Source: an uncultured Methanomassiliicoccus sp. (GTDB taxonomy: Archaea > Thermoplasmatota > Thermoplasmata > Methanomassiliicoccales > Methanomassiliicoccaceae). From it: DNA of 33,019 nt. The position numbers and the translations under genes were made by a program. The notes below the pieces were generated by a model. It made no database searches, had not been told where the DNA came from, and saw nothing but the letters and a program-made list of their open reading frames with translations. How positions within the stretch are numbered: the first letter of the stretch is position 1; each line of letters begins with the position of its first letter. Shown here in pieces: positions 6,255 through 15,333 of this stretch. Location of the stretch: positions 1-33,019 of the forward strand of contig CAJKRY010000013.1 in assembly GCA_905202485.1 (NCBI GenBank). Reading direction: 5' to 3'.

Positions 6255-9200
6255 ATGAAAAGTAAAACAGTCAAACGTTATTCCAAAAAGCAGATCCTGT
6301 CTATGTTAGACCCTCTGATTGCGGAGTGGTTCACCAACAGGTTTGAAGATTTTACAGAGCCCCAGTCTTACGCTGTACCTTTAATACACCAACGCAAAAA
6401 TGTTCTGGTGTCTTCACCGACCGGGTCTGGTAAGACCCTTACCGCTTTTACCTCCATCATCAATGAGCTTTTTAAGTATTCCAAGGAAGGGAAGCTGGAA
6501 GATCGGGTCTATGCAGTTTACATCTCGCCATTAAAAGCTCTGGCAAATGACATTGATAAAAATCTTGAAGAGCCTTTAAGAGAAATGAGAGAAACCGCCG
6601 AAAGACTCGGAGTTGAGTTCCCCAATATCCGCGTTGGAGTAAGGACCGGAGACACTTCTCAGTCTGAAAGGCAGAAGATGCTGCGAAAGCCCCCGCATAT
6701 CCTGATCACTACTCCGGAAAGTCTTGCTTTGATTCTTGCCGCCCCTAAATTCAGGGAAAAACTTACCGGCGTAGAATATGTGATTCTTGATGAGATTCAT
6801 GAAGTATGTGATTCCAAACGCGGTGTATTTTTATCCCTTACTTTAGAAAGGCTTCAGGACATCTGCAGTAAACCGTTTGTGAGGGTTGGTCTGTCTGCTA
6901 CACTGGCGCCCATTAATGAGGTAGCTGAGTATCTCTGCGGTTACGAAAATGGTGCTCCGAGAGATTTCAACATTGTCGAGATTATGAGGCAGAGGGATCT
7001 GGATATACAGGTCATATGTCCTACTGAAGATATGACCGCTCTGCCTTACGAAGTGGTCAATGCTAAAATGTACGATCGTTTGTGTGAAATGATCAATGAG
7101 CACAGGACCACGATCGTCTTTACAAACACTCGTTCCGGTACGGAAAACATCGTCTATAAGCTGAGGGAGCGCGGGCTGGAGAGCGTTGAGGCCCATCACG
7201 GTTCATTAGCTAAGGAGACAAGGCTGGATGTTGAGGAACGTCTGAAGAACGGTGAACTGAAATGCGTTGTTTCCTCAACCTCTCTGGAGCTGGGAATTGA
7301 TATCGGGTTCGTCGATCTAGTTGTGCAGATAGGCTCTCCCAAGTCTGTAGCTAAAGGTCTGCAGCGTATCGGCAGGAGCGGCCACGGCCATGGCCTCACT
7401 TCCAAAGGAAGGATACTCGTCTTCGAAAAAGATGATCTTGTGGAATGCGCAGTTCTCTGCCGTGCAGCTCATGACAAGCACATTGACAGAGTCTCAATCT
7501 CCGAGAACTGTTTAGACGTCTTGTCTCAAAGCGTTGTTGGAATGTCCCTTGAGAAGAGATGGGATGTCGATGAAGCGCTGGAGCTGGTCCGTAAATCGTA
7601 CTGTTTCAGAAATCTCAAGAAGGAGACATTTCTGGAAGTCCTGCGTTATCTGGGCAGCAAGGACGCCTTTGAAGGCGTATACCCTAAAATCTGGTATGAT
7701 GAAGAAGAGAATGTCTTCGGCAGGAGATCCGGTTCGCGGATGATTTATTTCCTGAACTTAGGAACTATTCCTGAGGAAGCAAATTACAAGGTATTTACGG
7801 AAAAGGGCGGCATGATCGGAGACCTTTCAGAAAAATTTGTAGAGAGGCTTTCATCAGGCGATGTTTTCGTTCTCGGCGGAAAGCCGTATGAGTATGTACG
7901 TTCAAAGGGAATGAAAGTCTTTGTCAGAGATGCCGGAGGCCGCAAACCCACTGTGCCTTCATGGAGCGGCGAAATGCTTCCGCGTTCATTCGATCTTTCA
8001 ATGGGCGTCGCCAAGTTCCGCAGGGAAATGGCTGAGCGTATTGACAGAGATGATAATATGGAATGGCTGATGTCATTCGGTGTAGATGCTGGTTCCGCTC
8101 AGTCTATCATTTCTTACTTTAATGAACAAAAAGGCAGCTGCGGGTATATTCCTGATGATAAAGATTTAATCATCGAAGGTTACGTCGACCCTTCCGGAAA
8201 GTACAGCATGGTCTTCCATTTTCCTTTCGGCAGAAGGGTGAACGATGCTCTCTCCAGAGCTTATGCATTCGTCATAACAAGAGAAATGAACTGCAATGTC
8301 TCTGTCTCAGTTACTGATGACACGTTCATGATTTCTTCTCCTGAGAGAATCAATCTCGCCGCAGTCAAAGATCTTCTCAAAGAGAGTGCTTTGGAAGACA
8401 CCCTCATGCGTGCCATCAAGGATTCTGAGCTGTTTAAGCAGAGGTTCAGGCACACAGCGTCCCGCAGTTTTATGATTCTTCGTAATTATAAAGGAAAAGA
8501 AGTCTCTGTGGGAAGACAGCAGATCCGTTCTTCTTATCTCTTAGATGCTCTGCGCAGCATTGAGGGAGTGCCGGTAATTGATGAGACTTACAGAGAGATC
8601 ATGGAAGATGTAATGGACATAAACAATGCCAAACTGATTCTACACAACATCGAAAGCGGGGAAATGAAAGTTCATACAATCGACTATACTTCTTCTCCGT
8701 CTCCTTTTGCGCACAACGCCGTGCTGGCAGGAATCTCAGACATGGTTCTGATGGAAGACCGCGGAGCTCTCCTGAGAGAGCTGCACCGTAAAGTTCTGAC
8801 CAAAGTGCTCGGTGTGGACATTTCTGAGTTTGAATTCAAGGAAGAGCAGGTAGTGCCTTACTTCCGGCAGAAGACAGGCACAGCCTCAACCAAGCAGGAA
8901 CTGCTCAGCCTGATTTCCAGAATCCAGCCTGTAAGAGTATTCAAAGAGAAAGGAAGAAATGTTTACCCCTTCTGCGTGGCTAACAGAGAAGACATTGATG
9001 AATGGGCTAAGGAGCTGCTGGAAGAGGGAAAGATATCTACAATCTTCCTCGACGATGTTTATTTTGTAACTTCCAAGGATCTTCCGGTGTATCTGTCTGC
9101 CCTGTCTTCACAGAGAACATTGAATGAGCTGGACAATAAGGTTCTCAATTCTCTTGATGAAGAACATATGATTCCTGATCTGGTATCTTCTCTTGAACTG

Positions 9201-11630
9201 CCGAGAGAAAAAATCGCCCAGTCTCTGAGGAAACTTGAGGTATGCGGGCTGGCGAAGCGTACAGACTATCAGAATGGAAAGTGGACATATTTCAAGCAGG
9301 AAGCGCTTGATCTTCCTTCAAGAGAGGAGTCAATTGACCGTGTTATTCTGAACTACTTGAACTGCTATGCTCCAGCTGATCTGGAAGATATTGCTTTTGC
9401 TTTAAGCCTCTCTTCCAAAGAAGTGCAGACTGCCTTGAAGGGCATGATGCACAGAGAGCTTGTGAGAGAAGGTAAATATTTAGTTTCTGAAAATGACCAA
9501 TATATGCTTAAGAAAGATTATCTGAGATTAAAGACAGATAATCTGGAGGCATATGATTACTCAAACGTCGAGGCTCACCGCAGAAACAAGCAGGACGGTC
9601 CGTTTGATACAATTGAGGAATTATTCAAAGCTAATGTTACATTAGGTTCACCTCTGGATGCATTCTATCGTGTAAACAACTTCAGCATGAAGGACTGGGA
9701 AGAACTGAGAAAATCCGGAAGAATTCTTCTGGGCAGATTTGTGCGAGGCCGTGTGAGATACATACTTGCGGAAGATGCTCCGCTGTACGTCGCCGCATAC
9801 CGCAGAGACAAATTAAACGCTCTGGACAACAAGGTTCTGGAGATAATCTCTTCTGCTCTGGAAGAAGGAGCATCTCTGAGACAGATTGCCGCGCTTATGC
9901 CGGACAGGGGCAAAGACGAGATCAAGGAATCAATAGATCATCTGGACCGCAACATGCACATTGTGCGCAGGTTCGAGGAGAGAGAAGAGCGCGCATCTGA
10001 AAACGTATATATCCGCTATGATGCGCCGGAATTTAACGGTGATCCTGTCAGAAGCATCGTTGAGCAGTATATCCGTTCATACGGTCCGATTTCCGTCTAC
10101 ATGATCTCAACTGCTACGCAGTTTACAAACGAGCAGATTGCAAGTGTTATCCGTGATTTAGATGTAGAATCCGTTTCAGTTGGAGAAGGACGCGAAGAGA
10201 TGTTTGTCTTCCGCGACGAGCTGGAGAATCTGGGAAAGGCAAGCTCCCAGCCTCAGGGCTGCAAGATTGTCTCTCTCTACGATCCGAGCGTACAGTCCAT
10301 CTGGGCTGCAGTCGCTTCCAGATTCGGAGACAGATGGATTTACCCGATCATCCGCGACGGGGTTCTTATCGGCGGAGCAGAAAAATGGAGTATGAGCGGA
10401 GTCATTGAAATCCGTGAGCTTGATATTGATTCGGTGGAAAACATTCCGCAGGTTCTCGATGCGTTAGACGTTCTAATGCAATACCACAGAATGGAAGGTT
10501 ACGACGTCATCAGAGTCAGGGAGGTTATGGGCAACACGCCTTCCAATGCTCCGCAGGAAGTGCGGGAAATCTTTGCATCAAAGGGATGGATCGAAGTCGG
10601 AGACATGTTTGCAAGAGGAAACTTAATTTCCACGCGCTGTTCCTTTGAAGCTGCTCTTTCTTTAGTGCTGACGAAGCAGGGAATCGGCAAGCGCTTCCAG
10701 AATGTGGCAGACGCTATTAAACTCCAGGGAGGTCTGCGTTCTGATGCCTCCACTTCAATCAGATGCCGTAACAGGATTCCGCTAAAAAGCATGTTTGATA
10801 TGGGTTTTGTCATCAAAGTGCAGGCGATTCCAGATTACATCACATACACCTCTCTGGAATTTGCCAGTCTCTGCAGAGCCGCGAAGAATCGCGAAATAAC
10901 TCCTGATATGAAAACAATTCTGAAAATGATCGAAAGCGGAAAGCCGATGTTTAAAGGTACAATAATCAACAATTCTCCGCTCAGCAAGGACGCTACCCAG
11001 GAGGCGCTGAAAGCTCTGAATTCAGGCTCAATAATCTACACTGACCAGAACAAGCGTTTCAGAATTGTTCCCGATTCCGGTGCAGATGCACACGATGCAA
11101 GAAAATCATTAATCATTCATTTCTTTGAAAACTATGGGTTGTTCAGTGCAGAGAATCTTTCCCGCTTCCTGAGATTCCGCATGCCGATGAGGGATATCCG
11201 CCAGATTTTGGCAGAACTGGAGGAAGAGGGCTTCCTGACCAAAGGATTTCTGGTCGACGGAACAGACACCATGTACTGGATCATGAGATCTGAGCTGGAA
11301 AACTATGGAAATATCACTTTCAAAGGCGAGACGGTCATAACTCCGGATGACAACCTGCACACGTATCTTTCTGATTGGATTAAAAGGCTGAGGGGTGGTG
11401 TAACATACTCGATAATCCTTGACGGTTCCAGGCTGGTAGGTTCATTCCGCGGCAGAGTCAACTCAAAAGATGAAATGGCTGTCGAAGATTTCCTCGGCTC
11501 TCATGAAGCAGAATTGATACTGGAAAGATATGCCAGAGCAAACGGAATCGTGTGCAAGCGCCCCACCGATTCCGAAGACGACTGGGATATTCTTTCATTC
11601 TATGAGAAAACAAATCCAGGAACTGTATGA
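6255..11630 (+). CDS. lhr: Large Lhr-family superfamily 2 helicase
   Basis: Lhr is a 3'-5' DNA translocase of superfamily 2 linked to DNA repair. Helicase motifs are intact: Walker A SPTGSGKT at 54-61, DEIH box at about 179-182, motif III GLSATLAP, motif IV TIVFTNTRSG, then STSLELGIDIG and QRIGRSGHG. After the Lhr core (winged helix and Lhr-specific domain, roughly to residue 850) a further 900 residues follow. These contain repeated short 'LDNKVL' plus helix-turn-helix-like segments, suggesting an array of winged helices as in bacterial Lhr-HTH proteins. At 1791 residues it is longer than E. coli Lhr (about 1540) and about twice the usual archaeal Lhr-core. The ATG has GGAG 8-9 nt upstream and an upstream TATA-like GTTATAATAC near 6199. 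An 8-oxoguanine glycosylase gene lies downstream, in keeping with repair. Confidence 0.93.
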   Translation: MKSKTVKRYSKKQILSMLDPLIAEWFTNRFEDFTEPQSYAVPLIHQRKNVLVSSPTGSGKTLTAFTSIINELFKYSKEGKLEDRVYAVYISPLKALANDIDKNLEEPLREMRETAERLGVEFPNIRVGVRTGDTSQSERQKMLRKPPHILITTPESLALILAAPKFREKLTGVEYVILDEIHEVCDSKRGVFLSLTLERLQDICSKPFVRVGLSATLAPINEVAEYLCGYENGAPRDFNIVEIMRQRDLDIQVICPTEDMTALPYEVVNAKMYDRLCEMINEHRTTIVFTNTRSGTENIVYKLRERGLESVEAHHGSLAKETRLDVEERLKNGELKCVVSSTSLELGIDIGFVDLVVQIGSPKSVAKGLQRIGRSGHGHGLTSKGRILVFEKDDLVECAVLCRAAHDKHIDRVSISENCLDVLSQSVVGMSLEKRWDVDEALELVRKSYCFRNLKKETFLEVLRYLGSKDAFEGVYPKIWYDEEENVFGRRSGSRMIYFLNLGTIPEEANYKVFTEKGGMIGDLSEKFVERLSSGDVFVLGGKPYEYVRSKGMKVFVRDAGGRKPTVPSWSGEMLPRSFDLSMGVAKFRREMAERIDRDDNMEWLMSFGVDAGSAQSIISYFNEQKGSCGYIPDDKDLIIEGYVDPSGKYSMVFHFPFGRRVNDALSRAYAFVITREMNCNVSVSVTDDTFMISSPERINLAAVKDLLKESALEDTLMRAIKDSELFKQRFRHTASRSFMILRNYKGKEVSVGRQQIRSSYLLDALRSIEGVPVIDETYREIMEDVMDINNAKLILHNIESGEMKVHTIDYTSSPSPFAHNAVLAGISDMVLMEDRGALLRELHRKVLTKVLGVDISEFEFKEEQVVPYFRQKTGTASTKQELLSLISRIQPVRVFKEKGRNVYPFCVANREDIDEWAKELLEEGKISTIFLDDVYFVTSKDLPVYLSALSSQRTLNELDNKVLNSLDEEHMIPDLVSSLELPREKIAQSLRKLEVCGLAKRTDYQNGKWTYFKQEALDLPSREESIDRVILNYLNCYAPADLEDIAFALSLSSKEVQTALKGMMHRELVREGKYLVSENDQYMLKKDYLRLKTDNLEAYDYSNVEAHRRNKQDGPFDTIEELFKANVTLGSPLDAFYRVNNFSMKDWEELRKSGRILLGRFVRGRVRYILAEDAPLYVAAYRRDKLNALDNKVLEIISSALEEGASLRQIAALMPDRGKDEIKESIDHLDRNMHIVRRFEEREERASENVYIRYDAPEFNGDPVRSIVEQYIRSYGPISVYMISTATQFTNEQIASVIRDLDVESVSVGEGREEMFVFRDELENLGKASSQPQGCKIVSLYDPSVQSIWAAVASRFGDRWIYPIIRDGVLIGGAEKWSMSGVIEIRELDIDSVENIPQVLDALDVLMQYHRMEGYDVIRVREVMGNTPSNAPQEVREIFASKGWIEVGDMFARGNLISTRCSFEAALSLVLTKQGIGKRFQNVADAIKLQGGLRSDASTSIRCRNRIPLKSMFDMGFVIKVQAIPDYITYTSLEFASLCRAAKNREITPDMKTILKMIESGKPMFKGTIINNSPLSKDATQEALKALNSGSIIYTDQNKRFRIVPDSGADAHDARKSLIIHFFENYGLFSAENLSRFLRFRMPMRDIRQILAELEEEGFLTKGFLVDGTDTMYWIMRSELENYGNITFKGETVITPDDNLHTYLSDWIKRLRGGVTYSIILDGSRLVGSFRGRVNSKDEMAVEDFLGSHEAELILERYARANGIVCKRPTDSEDDWDILSFYEKTNPGTV

Positions 11631-11681
11631 GGGTATACATTTCTACGAAACGTTTAATATCGTTAAATCAGCTTCAGGTTC

Positions 11682-12068
11682 ATGAAGATCCCATGCGAAC
11701 TAATTGTTTGGTATGTGCTCCCGGCCATACGCAGAGAATTAGCTCGAGAATTGGTTGAGAAACACGGCATGATCCAGGCAGAAGTAGCCCGTAAGTTCGG
11801 TGTTACCGACGCAGCAGTTTCACAGTATCTTAAATCAAAAAGAGGCAGCAATAAAGAACTTGAAGCCAGCGGAAGGTACGACGAATTCAAAAACGAAATT
11901 GCCGTGTCTGCTCAAAGAATCATCGAAGGTTCAGACATAGTTACAGAGACATGCAGGATCTGCGAGATGATCAAGAAGAGCGGGATGCTGGTATCTATCT
12001 ATGAGGTACACACAGGCCTCAAGGCGCCTGACTGCGTATGTCCAGACTGTTGCCGCATTGACGATTAA
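11682..12068 (+). CDS. Xre-like archaeal HTH regulator with C-terminal cysteine cluster (COG2522-type)
   Basis: A 128-residue predicted transcriptional regulator. The N-terminal HTH begins with the family signature MKIPCELIVWYVLPAIRREL, and the recognition helix is in GVTDAAVSQYLKSKRG (residues 40-55). The C-terminal half carries cysteines C91-x2-C94 and then C118, C120, C123 and C124 in a compact CVCPDCC group. Such an arrangement could bind zinc or an iron-sulfur cluster, suggesting redox or metal sensing; this is inference. It starts 51 bp after lhr in the same direction, and a TATA-like TTTAATAT about 25 bp upstream suggests its own near-leaderless promoter. Its stop overlaps the convergent glycosylase gene by 4 bp. 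Target genes are unknown. Confidence 0.8.
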   Translation: MKIPCELIVWYVLPAIRRELARELVEKHGMIQAEVARKFGVTDAAVSQYLKSKRGSNKELEASGRYDEFKNEIAVSAQRIIEGSDIVTETCRICEMIKKSGMLVSIYEVHTGLKAPDCVCPDCCRIDD

Positions 12069-12856
12069 ATCTTGTATTCTGGGCTCATGCCGATATAGAA
12101 GTATTCCTGTGCATAACCGGCATACGGGCCGAAATGATCTCTTGCATAGGAGCCGACCTTCACGTAGCTTCCTTTGACACCATACATATCTTCCATGACA
12201 TGACTTATTCGGGCGTCAATCGGGCAGGCCTGCAGGTGTCCCAGTGAAAACAAAGCAACGCAGTCTGCAACTTTCGGGCCTATTCCGTATACAGTCATCA
12301 GTTTTTGGACAGATTCTTCATAGTTCATCTTTTTCAGTTCTTCCAGGTCAAACTCGCCTGTGTAGACGCTTTCTGCATATTTTTTCAGTCTTTCAGCTCT
12401 GAAACCGAGCCCGCATTTTGACAAGTCCTGCGAAGCAATCTCTTCAGGCAGAGGGAAGGCGAATATTCCTTCTTCAAGTTCCTGTCCGCACTTACGGCAG
12501 ACCGTTTCGATCATTGATTTTATTCTCGGCACGGTAGCGTTGGTTGCAAGCATGTATGAAGCAGAGCATTCCCATAGATCTTGTCTTAATAGCCGCATGC
12601 CTCTGAATCTTTCCACAGCCGCTGCCACCTGCTCGTCTCTGCATATGCTTTCGTATATCTTGTCTAAATCGTCGTCAAGCCTCAGATAATTATGAATAAA
12701 CTCTTCTGAAGCTCCTCTGAATGAGATTCCGTTCTCGTTCTGGCAGATGTGGATTGTTTTGTCTCTGCATACACCTCTCCACTCATCACCTGTCTTTTTC
12801 CATCGAAAAGCCTGCCCATTATTGAGTGTATATTCGACATTCACATCTGCTTTCAT
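12065..12856 (-). CDS. ogg: 8-oxoguanine DNA glycosylase/AP lyase (OGG1-type)
   Basis: A base-excision-repair enzyme that removes 8-oxoguanine opposite cytosine. The helix-hairpin-helix-GPD core is plain: VYGIGPKVADCVALFSLG followed by CPIDARISHV. From the ATG at 12856 the catalytic lysine is K195 and the GPD aspartate is D214. NGQAFRWKK near the N-terminus matches the OGG N-terminal domain. The total of 263 residues suits an archaeal OGG1-like protein. A TTG seven codons upstream (12877) could also serve as start; ATG with AGGGT in front is preferred. The gene is convergent with the HTH regulator (4-bp overlap) and divergent from the tRNA-Thr gene. Confidence 0.9.
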   Translation of the reverse strand: MKADVNVEYTLNNGQAFRWKKTGDEWRGVCRDKTIHICQNENGISFRGASEEFIHNYLRLDDDLDKIYESICRDEQVAAAVERFRGMRLLRQDLWECSASYMLATNATVPRIKSMIETVCRKCGQELEEGIFAFPLPEEIASQDLSKCGLGFRAERLKKYAESVYTGEFDLEELKKMNYEESVQKLMTVYGIGPKVADCVALFSLGHLQACPIDARISHVMEDMYGVKGSYVKVGSYARDHFGPYAGYAQEYFYIGMSPEYKI

Positions 12857-12935
12857 AAACCCTAAGTTATTTTGCAAGTATTAATCACAAGTGCCTAAGG
12901 TTTACGGCGGAATATCTTATGCAGATGGCTACCCA

Positions 12936-12949
12936 AAAAGGATATAAAC
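12936..12949 (+). promoter_or_regulatory. tRNA-Thr promoter
   Basis: AAAAGGATATAAAC is a BRE-like purine stretch plus TATA box centred about 30 bp before the tRNA 5' end (12975), the standard archaeal placement. An oligo-T stretch at 13080-13084 just after the tRNA is the probable terminator. Confidence 0.6.
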
Positions 12950-12974
12950 CAATGGAGCCTTGCCTCCTTTCAGT

Positions 12975-13073
12975 GCCACTGTAGCTCAGCGGTAGTCTTT
13001 TAAAAAAAGACCGTTAAGGAGCGGCGGTTTCGTAAACCGCAGGCCGAGGGTTCAAATCCCTTCAGTGGCTCCA
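12975..13073 (+). tRNA. tRNA-Thr (anticodon CGT), CCA encoded, with insertion in the D-arm
   Basis: The cloverleaf can be drawn by eye. The acceptor GCCACTG (12975-12981) pairs perfectly with CAGTGGC (13063-13069), followed by discriminator T and an encoded CCA. The anticodon arm is GCGGT-TTCGTAA-ACCGC (13024-13040), giving anticodon CGT for threonine codon ACG. The T-arm is GAGGG-TTCAAAT-CCCTT (13046-13062). The D-stem GCTC (12984-12987) pairs with GAGC only at 13019-13022, so the D-loop region is 31 nt instead of about 7. Removing 24 nt (12995-13018) gives a canonical D-loop AGCGGTA and a 75-nt tRNA including CCA. U73 fits archaeal tRNA-Thr. No tRNA 3'-end duplication was seen nearby. Confidence 0.9.
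12995..13018 (+). other. Predicted 24-nt tRNA intron in the D-arm
   Basis: The insertion forms a bulge-helix-bulge-like fold. CGGT (12990-12993, exon) pairs with ACCG (13010-13013, intron). Next comes a 3-nt bulge AGT (12994-12996), then an inner helix CTTTT (12997-13001) with AAAAG (13005-13009) closed by AAA. The second bulge, TTAAG with exon AG opposite, is relaxed rather than strict. The splice point is ambiguous by one base (12995-13018 or 12996-13019) with the same mature product, equivalent to tRNA position 21/22 or 22/23. Confidence 0.65.
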
Positions 13074-13301
13074 TTCCTCTTTTTATTGATTAGATCTAGA
13101 AATGCAGGCATTTTAGAGATTTTTATATGGGTTTTGAATTATATAACTTGTTTTTCTGTCCTTTTTTGTTCTTTATTGCATTTTTATGGCAGAATACAGT
13201 TAATAGCTTGCGTAGCAGACATTTTTTTGCAATTGATATGGTGTAGCATACACATATTGTAAAACGATATATAGGCTCAAAACGATGCATAAGTGGTACT
13301 G

Positions 13302-14972
13302 ATGAGAGAATTCAACATTACAGGTACATGTATTCCTGAATATCATTACATGGTCAATATAGATGACAAGCTGAAAAGCATTAAATCCATGGTTGAAAAA
13401 GGAAAATACTTCGTAATAAACAAACCTCGTCAATATGGAAAAACCACCACATTAAATCAGATCAAGAGACGTTTATCAGGAGAGTATGTTGTAATAAACA
13501 TCAGTTTCGAAGCTCAGGCAGACGACAATTCATATCCCGATCGATATTTTGTCGGATCATTTGTAAATAAGGTCAATAAATCATTGTCAAGAGATAAAAT
13601 TGATAAGAGTATTATTGACGGATGGTACGTAGCAGAGGAAAATCTAGAACCCATTGATATTCTGGATAATAGTATCACGCGTCTCATCCATCTACTTGGA
13701 AAAGATGTAATCTTAATGATTGATGAAGTAGACGGATCTAGCGGCAATAATGTATTTCTAAAGTTTCTTGGCATGCTGAGATCAAAGTATCTTATGCGGG
13801 CCGAAGGGGAAGTTACATTCAAAAGCGTTATTCTGGCAGGAGTAAGAGACATTAAGAACCTGAGGCTAAAAATCAAGTCAGATGACAAACACGTGTACAA
13901 TTCCCCTTGGAATATAGCTGCTGATTTTGACGTAAATATGTCATTCTCTCCTGAAGAAATTTCAACAATGCTCTCTGAGTATGAGAAAGATCATCATACG
14001 GGAATGGATATTAATTTCATATCAAAAGAAATTTACAGATTTACCAGCGGATATCCTTTTTTAGTAAGCTACATATGCAAAATGATTGATGAAGAACTTG
14101 ATAAAAACTGGAGTCTGGAAGGGATAGAAAACGCAGTGAAAATATTTCTCAATGAAAAGACAACTCTTTCCGATGATGTGATTAAAAATATCGAAAATAA
14201 TGAGGATCTTTACGATACTGTTTATGGCATACTTGTGATGCTTGAAAAACATGCCTACATCTCATCTGAGCTCTATGTTGAAAAAGGATTAATGTATGGA
14301 ATTTTGTCTGTAGATGAAAACAACGATCTTAAGATATCAAATAAAATGTTTGAGATTTATCTTTACCGGCATTTTGCTAACAAGAAGAGGAGAACTTCTG
14401 AGATATACAGCAATCTTCCCACATCCAGAGAGAAATATGTAGTAAACGGGAACTTAGACATGCCCGCAGTTATAGACGGCTTCAAACGGTTTATGGAATC
14501 ACAGTCTTTGAATAAAGATGGGATGCTTCTAGAAAGAGAATGCAGGTTAATTTTCTTAGCATACTTAATGCCGATAATCAACGGCAGCGGATTTTTTTAT
14601 ATTGAAGCGGAAACAGGGGATGACAAGCGTATTGACGTCATAGTCACTTATGGAAAAGAAGAGTTCATTATTGAATTGAAATTATGGCACGGCATCTCAA
14701 AACATGAAGACGCTTACGATCAGTTAGTAGATTACCTGAACTTAAGAAAAAGAGACGCAGGATATCTTCTTACTTTCTCGTTTACAGAAGGGAAATCCAA
14801 AAGTGAATGGATTGGATATGAAGATAAAAGAATCTACGATGTTGTTATTCAGATGCACATCAATAAATCACCAAAACTCAAAGAGTTAAAATCCTTGACG
14901 CTTAAGGCAGAAGAAGTCAAACGGGAATTAGATAACGCTCTTGAATCTGTTAAGGCTTTGAAAGATGAATGA
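13302..14972 (+). CDS. AAA-type ATPase fused to a PD-(D/E)XK nuclease-like domain
   Basis: A 556-residue protein of unknown role. An AAA_31-like P-loop domain opens it: NITGTCIPEYHYMV, then KPRQYGKTTT at 41-50 as Walker A, and DVILMIDEVDG as Walker B. A helical, winged-helix-like middle follows. The C-terminal 130 residues carry a PD-(D/E)XK pattern: RIDVIVTYGKEEFIIELKLW supplies D and E-x-K, and YDQLVDYLNLRKRDAGYLLTF matches the usual following helix and strand. ATG at 13302 is chosen over an in-frame GTG at 13293 because homology-like sequence begins there. A TATA-like GATATATA at 13266-13273 implies a very short leader. The gene is visibly more A+T-rich than its neighbours and sits just after the tRNA, so it may be acquired. 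Comparable ATPase-nuclease fusions occur in mobile or defence-rich loci, but no function is established. Confidence 0.8.
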   Translation: MREFNITGTCIPEYHYMVNIDDKLKSIKSMVEKGKYFVINKPRQYGKTTTLNQIKRRLSGEYVVINISFEAQADDNSYPDRYFVGSFVNKVNKSLSRDKIDKSIIDGWYVAEENLEPIDILDNSITRLIHLLGKDVILMIDEVDGSSGNNVFLKFLGMLRSKYLMRAEGEVTFKSVILAGVRDIKNLRLKIKSDDKHVYNSPWNIAADFDVNMSFSPEEISTMLSEYEKDHHTGMDINFISKEIYRFTSGYPFLVSYICKMIDEELDKNWSLEGIENAVKIFLNEKTTLSDDVIKNIENNEDLYDTVYGILVMLEKHAYISSELYVEKGLMYGILSVDENNDLKISNKMFEIYLYRHFANKKRRTSEIYSNLPTSREKYVVNGNLDMPAVIDGFKRFMESQSLNKDGMLLERECRLIFLAYLMPIINGSGFFYIEAETGDDKRIDVIVTYGKEEFIIELKLWHGISKHEDAYDQLVDYLNLRKRDAGYLLTFSFTEGKSKSEWIGYEDKRIYDVVIQMHINKSPKLKELKSLTLKAEEVKRELDNALESVKALKDE

Positions 14973-15333
14973 TTCTAAGAATGTGTTTCAAGCGAATGCA
15001 GTTATTGATTGCGGCTACCTTTCATCTATGTTGTAGTTCGTTAAATTATGTAAAATCTAGCTTATGAGCACTATCTTTCTATCGTAACTCATTTTGAGGA
15101 TAAGTTTTACAGCATTAGTTCTGTTTTCAGAATTTAGTATTCTGAGGAACTCTCTGAGTAAATACTGCTGTAGATACAATATGCCTCATCTCTAAACAAG
15201 TTTTATGCATAAATTGCAGAAACTTCAATGACGATGATACTTTCTGCAAAATTTGCACAATATTTTACAGCATGAGCTTCTGTATGAGACATATCTGCCC
15301 TGTGAATTAGATCCATGCAGAATCCGAAGAGGT
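14973..15333. other. Intergenic, A+T-rich, no gene seen
   Basis: This 361-bp stretch separates two convergent ATPase genes. No coding frame with recognisable content was seen. A weak inverted repeat AGTATT (15136-15141) / AATACT (15161-15166) may be part of a terminator. A T-arm-like GGTTCAATCCCT near 15331 is inside the end of the following gene. Confidence 0.5.

Noticed and set aside
12996..13009. TCTTTT/AAAAGA hairpin read as a transcription terminator
   Set aside because: It lies inside a complete tRNA structure and is better explained as the inner helix of an intron.
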